Shown here: one piece after another, positions 1 through 10,343 of the stretch
Layout of the letters: each line of letters begins with the position of its first letter
Numbering within the stretch: position 1 is the stretch's first letter
From: Deroplatys truncata
Lineage: Eukaryota > Arthropoda > Insecta > Mantodea > Mantidae
Reading direction: 5' to 3'
Length of the DNA: 64,000 nucleotides
NCBI GenBank assembly: GCA_030765065.1
Contig: CM060978.1
Coordinates: forward strand, 112,263,692-112,327,691
Made by a program: the position numbers and the translations under genes
Notes under the pieces: generated by a model
The model's input: only the letters and a program-made list of their open reading frames with translations
What the model was told of the DNA's origin: nothing
The model's database searches: none

Positions 1-37
1 GAGTGAAGTTACAGTGTGTTGCCACTAGATTTTTATT

Positions 38-52
38 AATACTATATCTTTT
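38..52 (+). repeat. Left copy of 15-bp direct repeat (putative target duplication)
   Basis: AATACTATATCTTTT is identical to 4062-4076 and in the same orientation, although the arms it encloses are inverted to each other. This is the pattern of a target-site duplication around a composite insertion. Confidence 0.7.
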
Positions 53-124
53 ACGTTGATATTGTAATGAAAAGAAGCTAGAAACAGTGATGTGTATTGA
101 ATTTATTTAAAGGTGAGTCGGAAT

Positions 125-200
125 TGTTACACTAACATCACTTAAGTTTACTCACTTAACATGTTTCGGGAAACCGTTGTTCCCATCCTCAGAAGGTTAA
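125..200 (-). ncRNA. Candidate hammerhead ribozyme, left Penelope copy
   Basis: This is the reverse-strand twin of the motif at 3964-4039. It has the CUGAGGA box (plus-strand 185-191), an imperfect stem II, a GAAA box and a stem III that closes on AUGU. The sequence is the same as in the right copy. Hammerhead motifs in Penelope-like elements are established. Cleavage here is inferred from the core motifs only. Confidence 0.6.
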
Positions 201-1973
201 CTCGACTGGCCCGTGTTGTTGGTGTTTCCATTTTTTGGACTGGATCCTGTGGTGGCATCTTGTGGTGGAGAAATGTACTTCCAGAGTGGATTTGGTGGCG
301 GCAAATCAAAATTCATTAGATGTGTGTTGTGTTTTAGAATGGTGATCTTCTCCCATGCATCTAATTCGGCTGCAAATTTGGCTGGTTTGACTAATGTAAT
401 ATTGGGTTTGATGTGATTAGTGATCCAAAAATGGTGTGAAACTGCAGATTTGTCCATTAGTTTGTATTTAATACATCTCATTTGCTCCTTTAGCCTAGTT
501 TCTAGGTTTCTTTTTGTCTTACCTATGTATACTTTATTGCAATCTGAACAATTGATTTTATAGATTCCAGCTTTTTTGTCTTGTGGAATGGGGTCTTTTA
601 ACTTGTTACAGAGTAATTTCTCTATGTTAAATTTGTTCTGTGGAGCTAGGCTGATGTTATGTTTGAAAATCTTCTTAAATTTGTGAAAAGTTCCTGGGTG
701 GTATGTGAATTTCTTGAACTTTAGCTCTTTATCTTGCTGGCTGAGATTTGTTCTGTTTCTGATGTGCATCTGTCGTTTGAATTTTGCAATTTTTTTTGTC
801 AATAGTTGTTTTGTTGTACCCATTATGTATTGCTGTGTCTACTATATGCTGGTATTCTAACTGGTATTCTTTTTTATTTAAGGGGGTATATACCAGTCTA
901 TGTGTTAGGCTGTTTAGTACTGCATGTTTGTGTGTGGTTGGATTGAAACTCTTATTTTTTATGTAATTAGTAGAGTGTGTTGGCTTCCTGTATATGCCAA
1001 AGGTTAGGTTCTTTTGTTCTCTGATGATTTTTAGGTCTAAAAATGGTAGCATGCCTTCTTTTTCTATTTTTATGGTGAATTTTATTGATTGGTTCTGTAG
1101 GTTTAGTAAGGCTAAGGAGTCTTGTATGAACCTGTTAGGGACAACAGCGAAGATGTCGTCAACATATCTGTGCCAAACTTTAAACATGTATGGAAAGGAA
1201 GTTGTTATGTGTGTTTCTAAGTAGCTCATAAATAAATCTGCCAAGAAGGGTGAAAGTGGGTTGCCCATGGTTAAACCAGTTGGTTGTTGATAGAACTTCT
1301 TATTGAAACTAAAACAATTTTGTGCATTGCATAAATTGGTAAGTTGTATGAGGTCTACTATTTCTTCTTCAAGTAGGTTAGTCTGCTGTAGCCATTTCTT
1401 TAATTGACGCAGGAGTTGATCTGTAGGAACACTTGGAAATAGTGCAGTGACATCAAAGGAAACTAATCTGTCTTCTGGTTCGAGTTCCAGGGATTTTATC
1501 TTCTGTATTAAATCTTCTGAATTCCTTATGTTTTTGCTATTGAATTTTGGTAGTGAAGAGAATCTCTGTACTAACCATTTTGCCAGTTTGTAGGTAGGAG
1601 AATCAATATTGCTGACAATTGGTCTCATCTTATTACCCGGTTTGTGTATTTTAGGTAGAGCATACATTCTTGGTAAAGTGGGGTGATCTGGTTTTAATCT
1701 AGATTTATCAGTGCCTGTTATAGTTTTGCTTTCCTGGATGGTTTGATTGAAGGCTTTTAAATGTAATTTTAATGGGTCTTCTTGAATTTGTATGTAATTT
1801 TCTTGTTGCAGCATATTTTCTACTCTGGCAATATAATCATCTTTTTGCAGTACAACTAGTTTATTTCCCTTGTCAGCTTTTGTGTATACTACTGGTTTTG
1901 ATTTTAATGTTTTGATCACATGTTTGGTTGGGAAATTGTTATGTTTATCTGCTTGTATTTCTTGGAGAACCAT
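197..1973 (-). pseudogene. Penelope-like RT/GIY-YIG polyprotein, frameshifted copy
   Basis: This is the left-arm copy of the polyprotein at 2007-3968. The reverse-transcriptase part reads open from 1973 to about 797, with the palm motif RYVDDIFAV and the upstream SFDVTALFPSVP. The frame then breaks because an A-run of seven in the right copy has eight A's here (T-run near 790-797). The C-terminal part resumes at 823-197 in another frame with the GIY-YIG signature (GIYKI ... VYIGKTKRNLETR). Two single-residue deletions relative to the right copy are also visible. The copy lacks the first roughly 50 codons of the right copy. It is inactive as it stands. Confidence 0.9.
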
Positions 1974-2006
1974 TTCACATTCTTTTTTTATAGTGGTTTT
2001 ACTATT

Positions 2007-3968
2007 ACAGACGTAATTAATCTTTCAAATGTAACTTTCACCAAAGCAGAATTATCGGTATTAAACCTTGGCCTAAAAACATGTGTTGGCTACACAAAAA
2101 CAACCGATGAAATAGTCGCAGACATTGAGATTGCTACTTACAACCTAAATGAAAATAGTAAAACCACTATAAAAAAAGAATGTGAAATGGTTCTCCAAGA
2201 AATACAAGCAGATAAACATAACAATTTCCCAACCAAACATGTGATCAAAACATTAAAATCAAAACCAGTAGTATACACAAAAGCTGACAAGGGAAATAAA
2301 CTAGTTGTACTGCAAAAAGATGATTATATTGCCAGAGTAGAAAATATGCTGCAACAAGAAAATTACATACAAATTCAAGAAGACCCATTAAAATTACATT
2401 TAAAAGCCTTCAATCAAACCATCCAGGAAAGCAAAACTATAACAGACACTGATAAATCTAGATTAAAACCAGATCACCCCACTTTACCAAGAATGTATGC
2501 TCTACCTAAAATACACAAACCGGGTAATAAGATGAGACCAATTGTCAGCAATATTGATTCTCCTACCTACAAACTGGCAAAATGGTTAGTACAGAGATTC
2601 TCTTCACAACCAAAATTCAATAGCAAAAACATAAGGAATTCAGAAGATTTAATACAGAAGATAAAATCCCTGGAACTCGAACCAGAAGACAGATTAGTTT
2701 CCTTTGATGTCACTGCACTATTTCCAAGTGTTCCTACAGATCAACTCCTGCGTCAATTAAAGAAATGGCTACAGCAGACTAACCTACTTGAAGAAGAAAT
2801 AGTAGACCTCATACAACTTAACAATTTATGCATTGCACAAAATTGTTTTAGTTTCAATAAGAAGTTCTATCAACAACCAACTGGTTTAACCATGGGCAAC
2901 CCACTTTCACCCTTCTTGGCAGATTTATTTATGAGCTACTTAGAAACACACATAACAACTTCCTTTCCATACATGTTTAAAGTTTGGCACAGATATGTTG
3001 ACGACATCTTCGCTGTTGTCCCTAACAGGTTCATACAAGACTCCTTAGCCTTACTAAACCTACAGAACCAATCAATAAAATTCACCATAAAAATAGAAAA
3101 AGAAGGCATGCTACCATTTTTAGACCTAAAAATCATCAGAGAACAAAAGAACCTAACCTTTGGCATATACAGGAAGCCAACACACTCTACTAATTACATA
3201 AAAAATAAGAGTTTCAATCCAACCACACACAAACATGCAGTACTAAACAGCCTAACACATAGACTGGTATATACCCCCTTAAATAAAAAAGAATACCAGT
3301 TAGAATACCAGCATATAGTAGACACAGCAATACATAATGGGTACAACAAAACAACTATTGACAAAAAAATTGCAAAATTCAAACGACAGATGCACATCAG
3401 AAACACAACAAATCTCAGCCAGCAAGATAAAGAGCTAAAGTTCAAGAAATTCACATACCACCCAGGAACTTTTCACAAATTTAAGAAGATTTTCATGAAA
3501 CATAACATCAGCCTAGTTCCACAGAACAAATTCAACATAGAGAAATTACTCTGTAACAAGTTAAAAGACCCCATTCCACAAGACAAAAAAGCTGGAATCT
3601 ATAAAATCAATTGTTCAGATTGCAATAAAGTATACATAGGTAAGACAAAAAGAAACCTAGAAACTAGGCTAAAGGAGCACATGAGATGTATTAAATACAA
3701 ACAAATGGACAAATCTGCAGTTTCACACCATTTTTGGATCACTAATCACAACATCAAACCCAATATTACATTAGTCAAACCAGCCAAATTTGCAGCCAAA
3801 TTAGATGCATGGGAGAAGATCACCATTCTAAAACACAACACACATCTAATGAATTTTGATTTGCCGCCACCAAATCCTCTCTGGAAGTACATTTCTCCAC
3901 CACAAGATGCCACCACAGGATCCAGTCCAAAAAACGGAAACACCAACAACACGGGCCAGTCGAGTTAA
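2007..3968 (+). CDS. Penelope-like element reverse transcriptase with C-terminal GIY-YIG endonuclease
   Basis: A single open frame of about 650 codons. The reverse-transcriptase domain carries SFDVTALFPSVP, the QPTGLTMGNPLSPFLADLF block and the catalytic RYVDDIF (aspartates near 3000-3005). The C-terminal GIY-YIG nuclease is at about 3592-3660 (GIYKINCSDCNKVYIGKTKR). The element would copy its RNA at a nick made by the nuclease. The open frame actually extends upstream to an ATG at 1920, but 1920-2006 is antisense of the left arm, so that start belongs to the junction. The true N-terminus is unclear; homologous sequence begins by 2010. The TAA at 3966-3968 overlaps stem I of the ribozyme candidate. 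No internal stop is seen, so this copy may be recent, but it is probably truncated at its 5' end. Confidence 0.88.
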   Translation, partial: TDVINLSNVTFTKAELSVLNLGLKTCVGYTKTTDEIVADIEIATYNLNENSKTTIKKECEMVLQEIQADKHNNFPTKHVIKTLKSKPVVYTKADKGNKLVVLQKDDYIARVENMLQQENYIQIQEDPLKLHLKAFNQTIQESKTITDTDKSRLKPDHPTLPRMYALPKIHKPGNKMRPIVSNIDSPTYKLAKWLVQRFSSQPKFNSKNIRNSEDLIQKIKSLELEPEDRLVSFDVTALFPSVPTDQLLRQLKKWLQQTNLLEEEIVDLIQLNNLCIAQNCFSFNKKFYQQPTGLTMGNPLSPFLADLFMSYLETHITTSFPYMFKVWHRYVDDIFAVVPNRFIQDSLALLNLQNQSIKFTIKIEKEGMLPFLDLKIIREQKNLTFGIYRKPTHSTNYIKNKSFNPTTHKHAVLNSLTHRLVYTPLNKKEYQLEYQHIVDTAIHNGYNKTTIDKKIAKFKRQMHIRNTTNLSQQDKELKFKKFTYHPGTFHKFKKIFMKHNISLVPQNKFNIEKLLCNKLKDPIPQDKKAGIYKINCSDCNKVYIGKTKRNLETRLKEHMRCIKYKQMDKSAVSHHFWITNHNIKPNITLVKPAKFAAKLDAWEKITILKHNTHLMNFDLPPPNPLWKYISPPQDATTGSSPKNGNTNNTGQSS

Positions 3969-4039
3969 CCTTCTGAGGATGGGAACAACGGTTTCCCGAA
4001 ACATGTTAAGTGAGTAAACTTAAGTGATGTTAGTGTAAC
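3964..4039 (+). ncRNA. Candidate hammerhead ribozyme, right Penelope copy
   Basis: Core boxes are in the correct order: CTGAGGA (3973-3979), an imperfect stem II (GGGAAC / GTTTCCC around an AACG loop, 3981-3997), GAAA (3998-4001), then stem III in which ACAT (4001-4004) pairs with ATGT (4027-4030) and TTAAGT pairs with ACTTAA. The predicted cleavage nucleotide is T4031. Stem I can form between GTTA/CCTT upstream of the box and AGTG/TAAC (4032-4039), with a bulge and one mismatch. Penelope-like elements are known to carry hammerheads in their terminal repeats. Folding and cleavage are not tested here. Confidence 0.65.
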
Positions 4040-4061
4040 AATTCCGACTCACCTTTAAATA

Positions 4062-4076
4062 AATACTATATCTTTT
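4062..4076 (+). repeat. Right copy of 15-bp direct repeat (putative target duplication)
   Basis: Identical to 38-52. It overlaps the last 3 bp of the right Penelope arm and runs into LINE-derived coding sequence. Confidence 0.7.
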
Positions 4077-4680
4077 GTTTATTGATTTTGAAAAAGCGTT
4101 TGATTCATTAAATCAAATGTATGGAGAAAAGCAAAATTTGGTATACTTGAGAGAATCTAAGACTAATTAAACTTATGTATGAGAATTTTGCTTGTAATGT
4201 ACTGCACAAGGTATGCTACAGAAAATATTGCAACTACATGTGGAGTGAAACAGGGTTGTAATTTCTCTCCAATTATATTTTTGATTATTATGAATGACAT
4301 ATAAAAGTCAGTAGGCGTTAGAAGAGACATAAGAGGGAGACTGATTGATATCCTGAAAGACTTTCCAGATGATGTTTGCTTGCTCTCTCATAATTTTGAT
4401 GATTGCAAAGTAAAGAGAATACTCTGTTAGAAGTAATAAGAAGACTCGCATGAAAATTAATATAAAGAAAATTAAAGAAACAAGACTAAACAGTAAGAAA
4501 ACAAACAAAATTATAAAAGTTAATAAAAATATTGATACTGTTCAGGAATTCAAATCTCTAGGTAGCAAAATTGATAATGATGGTGGAGCCCTTGAAGATG
4601 TTAATAGAATTACGAGAGCAAATGGTGCTTTTGTCCTAGTATATCCAATCTGGAAATCTTATTGATTTATTATCAGTCTG
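4077..4680 (+). pseudogene. Non-LTR retrotransposon reverse transcriptase fragment
   Basis: Translated segments match the LINE RT order: FIDFEKAFDSLN (about 4080-4115), a GVKQGC-like block (about 4236-4260), a decayed catalytic region ending in DDVC (about 4368-4380), then the downstream segment EFKSLGSKIDNDGG (about 4545-4590) and ITRANGAFVLVYPIWKS. Frames change several times and stops are present, so it is a relic. The family is not decided; it resembles the insect LINEs usually annotated as endonuclease-reverse transcriptase. Its 5' part may continue left of the Penelope pair, but too little of the window lies there to tell. Confidence 0.75.
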
Positions 4681-6295
4681 GCTTACCAATACTTTTATTA
4701 ATGAATCTGCAGCTACTCAATCCATATTATATCCTTAAATCAACAAAAACTCGGCTTAATCTTAAGCCTGTGCACACATCGTTCTTCTGCTACAACCTAA
4801 ATAATTCTTCTAGATGGCCGTTCATGACTCACGAGCCCAGGTGCCATATCCATAAAATATTTTAATATAAAGTACCCCTTTTAAAAGTAAGACTATACCT
4901 CATATGCATCTGCCATTAATACAAAAGGATTATTTTGAGGATAAAAAGGAGAAAAATATTTCATTTTAAACATCAACATCCATTTATGAGTCTTATGCTA
5001 GAATTTGGTTAGTTAACCTAAAAGCATTGAACAACTTTTAAAGATCAAGATGGCTGTGAAACATAAGCACTCAGATTTTGTAACCAGATACTTGTGTCTG
5101 TAAAATTTCTTGTCAATATTGAATCTTTTTAATAAAATATTTTCAGAAAGCAACAACCTAAATTGGACAGAAGGGTTTAAGCTTAAAGAAATAGCTCAAA
5201 TGTAATGAGTAGTATTTGAGACAGCTTCAAACAAATATTGCTTTTATGTTTCCTTTTTATGCATTAAAATACAGATTAACATCTGACAAATTCTACACCA
5301 TAAGTAAAAGAGAATATGAAGGGTGACTATTTCATCAAATATACATAAGATGTAATTTCTGATGTAAACAGCATTGGAACTCATTAAAGGATTCACAGAT
5401 TGCAGTGACAGAGTTTCGTTTTGGCATGTGACTACATTACAAGAGCCCAAATTATGCAGGGCAAGCAAATCTAACCAGTTCTGTTCCATCTCCACTTTCC
5501 CTCCTCTCCATGTGCCAGCTAATCTGCTGATGCTAAAGTCTGTAAGTACTGCCACAATGCCAAAGAGTTCATATACTTTAGCACACACAATCTTCCTGTA
5601 GGATTCCTATGAGACAAGAAACTCTGGTAGAGACTTGAGATGGCAATTTATAGACAAGATTCCCTGCTGTTTGTGTGCCTCACAGAGAAACAGTTTGTAA
5701 TCTTGTAAATAGATTCAGGAAAACGGCATCTATTCTTATAAGAAACCAAAAGTAAATTGCTATGTTCTTATAGAGGAAAAACTCATTGACGTTGGAGAAC
5801 AGCTACAATGAAGTTTCAAAGAAATCTCTGAGAAAGCTTATACAGGAATTTTGCAAATCTTGGCTTGGACTGCCATTAAACTTTAAAAATTAAAACCATA
5901 TAAGATAACTAGTTCAGGAACTGCAAGCACACAATAAAGTGAGTAGAGTTAATTTCTACAACTGGGTGTTGTATAGTCTTGATGATTGCTCTATTAACTC
6001 ACATTTAATTTCTTTTAAGCACAAAGCATGGTTTTATTGACATGGCATGAAGGATGAGTGTTAATGTATGTTTTCTTAAAAGGCATGAGAGATGTGTGGC
6101 AGCACAAGGGTATCGCTTTCAACATTATCTATGACAAAGATATGTGGTTATTGTAGTTATAATTTGTGTGAAAAATCTATGCGCTTGAATTTAAGGGCTA
6201 TAAATATCCAACAACTCAACCTGCAAACAGCGTGCTTCCAGGTACCAAGAAAATTCCCATTAGGTCAGACATTCACCCAAATGAAGACTATGTAT
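4681..6295. other. Gene-free AT-rich stretch
   Basis: I see no coding exon, terminal repeat or structured RNA. Short open frames in both directions lack recognisable motifs or coding bias. Confidence 0.6.
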
Positions 6296-7605
6296 TATAC
6301 AGGGTTGCACAGAAAGAATAGCCTGATTTGAGTTGTCTAGTACGGAGGCACTGTATGTGCCTGTGTAGTGTGTGTATGTGGAATGAAGTGGGAAAAGTTT
6401 ACCATTTGCAATTATGGTTGCATGGACTGCAGAGCACTGCTCTTTCCCTGTGGAAAGTTACTTAAATAATAACTCTCCCATTACTGTTCAATAAATCTTT
6501 CGTTCGCCATTTCAGGCTGAGAAGTCACAATGAAATTCCTGATCACCGAACAGTTATAAGATGGGTGAACCAATTTTGTACCACTGCATCTTGTCTTAAG
6601 ATGAGAAGTCCAGAATGCCAAGGCCACTACAAACTCCTGCGTGAGTGGAGGAAGCCTGCCAAGCTCTCATTTGCAGTCCTCGGCGTTCTGTGTCAGTCAT
6701 GCTTTAGTGCTAGCAATGTCATGTCATTCCCTGCTGCATATTATCCATGGTGATCTACACTTCCACCCCTACAAGATGCAGGTTGTGCAACAACTGAACA
6801 AACATGACAATGTTGCCCGAAGGAAGTTTGCAGTGGACTTCCTTGGTTGCTCAGCAGCCGAACCACAGATCTTGAGCAATTTAGTGATGTCTGATGAGGT
6901 CCATTTTGAACTTAGTGAGGGTGTGAACAAGCAAACTTTTTGGTACTATGCACTAGGTAATCCACATGTGTTACACGAGAAACCACTCCATAGCAAATGT
7001 ATGACAGTGTGGGTGCCGTTACTTCATTTGGCATCATAGGCCCTTATTTCCAATGGCTGTGCTGTTACAGTTACTAGTAATCACTATGTGGATATGATTA
7101 ATGCTGTTCTTCTTCCAGCACTGGCCAACCACAATCTGCATCAGATATGGTTCCAACAAGATGGGGCAACAGCTCATTCGTTGCACCCTGTATTTTGAGG
7201 CAAATTAATTTCCAGATTTGGAGATGTCCACTGGCCAGCACGGTCGCCAGATTTGACTGCCCCTGACTGCTTCTTATGGGGGTATCTGAAGAGTGAAGTC
7301 TACGCTACACGCCCTCAAACACTGACAGACCTTAAGGACTGAATATGAGACGCTGTGCCGGTTATCCCTGTGGACATGCTACAGTGTGTGATGCAGGCTT
7401 TCGTTCACTGCTTGGAGGAATGTGTATAATGTAATGGTAGTCATTTACCCGGTGTCATATTCAAGAAACAGTAACTGTTGCCTCTAATGACTAAATGGCA
7501 CACCTTTACCTATGTTTTCATGATATGTTCAAATAAATTACTGTACTACTTACAATATGCTGGTCTGTTTATATCCTATTATTTTTTCTGCCCAAACCCG
7601 TATAT
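6296..7605 (+). mobile_element. Tc1/mariner-superfamily element with decayed transposase
   Basis: Imperfect terminal inverted repeats are visible: the left end reads TATACAGGGTTGCACAGAAA and the reverse complement of the right end reads TATACGGGTTTGGGCAGAAA. TA dinucleotides flank both. The 1.3-kb length and the enclosed DDE_3-type transposase fit this superfamily. Confidence 0.82.
6560..7430 (+). pseudogene. DDE_3-type (Tc1/mariner-like) transposase relic
   Basis: Recognisable blocks in order are: the end of the DNA-binding half (HGDLHFHPYKMQVVQQL, near 6750-6800), the first catalytic segment VMSDEVHFELS (about 6885), HEKPLHSKCMTVW (about 6977), the second catalytic segment WFQQDGATAH (about 7149) and the third RSPDLTAPDCFLWGYLKS (about 7240-7290). 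A frameshift lies near 7010-7020, where the frame changes before FGIIGPYF, and stops occur near 7197 and 7340. The upstream N-terminal half is also out of frame. The copy is inactive. The family is common in insects and often mis-annotated as a host gene. Confidence 0.85.
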
Positions 7606-8289
7606 AATATTATTTTAAAGCATTTCCTAAAGATATTAGAGTAGAAGGTTAATATTCTTTGTACCTCTGCCTTTTTCAACATAAATTAGGTCTGTGAAAT
7701 TCATGAGGGACAATAATGTCAAGTGTTATTTTCCCAAAATCTCTTAAAGCATGTAATTAAAATTCTTAATTTGCAACATGCTTTCTACCTTTTACAAGAC
7801 CTTTTTTTATTTTTAACTACACTTTATTATTACTAATTTTTCTTTTCCAAGAACATTGTCACTTTCCACTGCAAATACTGATGAGCAGGGCTCTCAAACT
7901 TTTCATTCCAACACTTTGAAAGTAAATGAAGGTGGAAAGTAACACATGAAAAATTGAAGATGCATATTCCTGGTTGGCAAGCTAGATGCCATAAAAAAAA
8001 GAAACTATGAATTTAAGTATGTGTCAACATATCAACTTTAACTAAAACCAATATTTGTTTTAACATTTTGTGAAAAGTTATTACATAAATTATCACATAT
8101 TTGATATTAAAAAAATAACAGTGGAAAAACCAAGTTAAGAAGTGAAGTCTAAAGGGAGAAACCTACTGGAGGCTTAATATCAATAATCATTTTTAACTAC
8201 TTAACTTTCTTTTCAGTAACTGAAAGAAAATTGCAGTGGTATAGTACTTAAAACTCCAAAAGAAGCAATGAAAATCTAAAGGAACTTAC
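7606..8289. other. Intron sequence downstream of the transmembrane exon
   Basis: No exon or element is recognised here. In particular I found no minus-strand segment encoding the rest of the Neuroglian tail. Confidence 0.5.
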
Positions 8290-8500
8290 GGCTGAGAATA
8301 TTCATGGAAGCCTGGTTCCTCAGGATAGTCTGTACGGCCATGTGCTGCTTCACGTTCATGTACAGCATACTTCCCACCACGGTTTCGCTTGATGATACAG
8401 ACAATTATCAACACCAGAAGAAGGAATGCAATTGCCAACATCATCCCAATGAACCAACCAGCTGTTGCTACATTTTCCTTGGGTTTGATAATAATACTAT
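8290..8500 (-). CDS. Nrg: Neuroglian exon: transmembrane helix and start of cytoplasmic tail
   Basis: On the minus strand an acceptor (TTTTGAACAG, 8510-8501) precedes the exon and a donor GTAAGT follows at 8289. The exon encodes an extracellular stalk, then the hydrophobic helix WFIGMMLAIAFLLLVLIIVC, then a basic juxtamembrane stretch IIKRNRGGKYAVHERE and GFHEYSQP, which are hallmarks of insect Neuroglian. The protein is an L1-type cell-adhesion receptor of neurons and epithelia that links homophilic contacts to the ankyrin/spectrin cortex. The frame joins to the exon at 27249-27414 across an 18.7-kb intron. The following exon with the ankyrin-binding FIGQY motif was not found and is probably left of the window. 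Confidence 0.95.
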
Positions 8501-8676
8501 CTGTTCAAAAGAAATCACAGTGCATTACACATTTTTGTTGAATGAATACATTAAATTCAAACAATCCTTGCACCATTATTTTAATACATTTCAAAATTTA
8601 TAACCAGCTCTACGTTTTCAAGAGTCGTTTACTATCCTAGGATCCCATACACACTGTAATATTGGCAACATGCCAG

Positions 8677-8985
8677 TTTGTCATGTTGGCCACATTGTTA
8701 TGTAAACCAGAGTGAATACAGAACTGACTAGCGAACCCTTAGCACCAAGAATGAATATGCCACCTAGCAACAGTAAGTTAGAGTTTTGGCGATCAAGTCA
8801 CAATTACAGTGCGTTCTTACTTTGCCTGCCGAGCAAACCATTTGGATGTCCACTCTGTGAGTAGCCAGCCATGACTGATATTAAGGATGTGCTGCCAGTA
8901 TATTATAACCAGAAACTATGTCATTATTTCTACACCTTCCTTAAAGAAACATAGTAGAAATGCTTGCAGAGGTTGGGACATTACA
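8677..8985 (+). repeat. Gypsy LTR, outer left copy
   Basis: Shares almost its whole length with 9009-9314 and 19456-19763. It ends GGGACATTACA and is followed by the primer-site-like GTGGCAATGAGGATGG. The exact left border (near GTTTGTCATGTTGGCC) is uncertain by a few bases. Confidence 0.85.
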
Positions 8986-9008
8986 GTGGCAATGAGGATG
9001 GGATTACG

Positions 9009-9314
9009 TGTTGGTCATGTTGGCCATATAAGTTATGTAAACCAGTGAATAAAGAGATGGCAAGCAAACCCTTAATATCAAGAATGAATACACCCGTCTA
9101 GCAACAGTAAGTTAAGAGTTTTGGTGGTCAAGCCACAGTTACAGTGCATTCTTACCGTGTCTGCCGAGCAAACAGTTTGGATGTCCACTCCATGAGTAGC
9201 CAGCCATGACTTGATAAGGATGCGCCGCCAGCATATTACAATCAGAAATACTTATTTCTACATCTTCCTTAAAGAGACATTAATAGAAGTGCTTGCAGAG
9301 GTTGGGGCATTACA
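9009..9314 (+). repeat. Gypsy LTR, inner left copy
   Basis: Begins TGTTGGTCATGTTGG and ends GGGGCATTACA. Only about 23 bp separates it from the outer copy, and that spacer is a primer-binding-site segment, so the left end reads LTR-PBS-LTR-PBS. Confidence 0.88.
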
Positions 9315-9331
9315 GTGGTGACGAGGATGGA
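9315..9331 (+). other. Gypsy tRNA primer-binding site
   Basis: GTGGTGACGAGGATGG follows the LTR immediately, where a tRNA-complementary site belongs. The same site, slightly diverged, occurs at 8986-9001. The tRNA was not identified. Confidence 0.6.
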
Positions 9332-9379
9332 TTACATGTGCAAAAGGAGGGTTTGCATAGAGTGCATAAGTGGCGGAAG

Positions 9380-10343
9380 GTTACTTTACTGCAAATGTAA
9401 ATGAAAGATTTATCTGATACAAGCTCAGAGGAATACTTGGCAAGCTGGGTGCATTTCATGGTGCAGAAGAAACATGGCTTTCTAATATCAAATGATTTGA
9501 ACTGTTTGTTGACTGTAATGACATAAAAGCAGAAATTAAGTTTCTACACTTCTAATGGTTGTAGGCGTTAAAACCTATAACTTATTAAAAGATTTATGTA
9601 CTCTGGAAAAGCCGAATAGTAAAATTTGCAAACAATTGGTTGAGCTAGTGGAAAAGCATCTTTCACCAAACTTGTTTTATTGCTGAAAGATAAAAGTTTG
9701 GGTTATGTAGTCAAATGGAGTCAGTGGCCAATACATGCTGCAGCTTTGACACATGTCAACTCACTGTGAATTTAAAGACAATTTGTTTGAGCATCCAAGA
9801 GATCAACTGGTGAGTGGAATTCGCAGTGCAACAATTAAGAAACGACTCTGGGAGAAGCTGAGTCAACATTTGAGAGAGCTGTTCAGCTGACAATGGTTTT
9901 GGAAGCAGCTGAGGATGTGGCAAGCCTAAATCTTCAGCAACCGGAGAAACTGCAAAATATGGTTTGGGGCATTAGAGAAGTCCAACAACCAGTGGTGATG
10001 TGCAAATTTACATTCAGTTCAGTTCAGGCTTATCTGCCACAAATAAGGTTAGTAGTGAACATTCTTTCCTTAAGAAAATTTCTTCTGGGAAGAACTAACC
10101 TAATAGTAAGGATAAATTGCAAAGTTTTGAAGTTGGCAATATTGAAACCAAAAGTAAAACAAATGATTTGGTAAATTTATTGAAATTGCAATATGTTGAA
10201 TCTACTTCTGTGAAACAGCAAGTAAAACCTATTATGTTAGCATTAAGAGTAGAAGGAAGGCAAGTACAATTTGAGATGGACACTGGCGCTTGTATATCAG
10301 TAATTTTAGAGGAATTATAGGAGGCTGGGGCTAGTTTTCTATA
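9380..10343 (+). pseudogene. Gypsy gag and protease N-terminus relic
   Basis: A gag-like segment starts with LGKLGAFHGAEETW (about 9436-9477) and continues through several frames with stops. Near its end the retroviral-type aspartic protease core FEMDTGACISVI (about 10269-10305) is readable; MDTGA is the active-site loop. The frame stops at 10318-10320, and the pogo-like element begins at 10344. The rest of the protease resumes only after 14590. Confidence 0.75.

Larger units (their letters stand above)
38..4076. mobile_element. Head-to-head pair of Penelope-like retroelements
   Basis: Two copies of one Penelope-like element lie in inverted orientation. The left arm (about 101-2006, minus) and right arm (about 2155-4064, plus) are nearly identical reverse complements, separated by about 148 bp (2007-2154) present only in the right copy, so the left copy is truncated at its 5' end. 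The 15-mer AATACTATATCTTTT occurs directly repeated at 38-52 and 4062-4076 and is probably the target duplication of one insertion event. About 48 bp (53-100) lies between the left repeat and the left arm and has no counterpart on the right. Penelope elements are known to insert as tandem or inverted partial dimers, which fits. The right flank continues a LINE reverse-transcriptase reading frame, so the pair appears to have landed in an older element. Confidence 0.88.

Noticed and set aside
994..1224. Plus-strand open frame in the left Penelope arm and its mirror at 2936-3166
   Set aside because: Both are antisense shadows of the reverse-transcriptase domain and are identical only because the arms are.
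1920..2006. ATG at 1920 as the start of the right Penelope polyprotein
   Set aside because: 1920-2006 is antisense sequence of the left arm; the open frame through it is a junction accident.
5244..5588. Minus-strand 114-codon frame as a host gene
   Set aside because: No domain, no splice context, and opposite frames of similar length overlap it.
8304..8603. Plus-strand 99-codon frame over the Nrg transmembrane exon
   Set aside because: Antisense of the exon; the minus strand has the conserved protein and splice sites.
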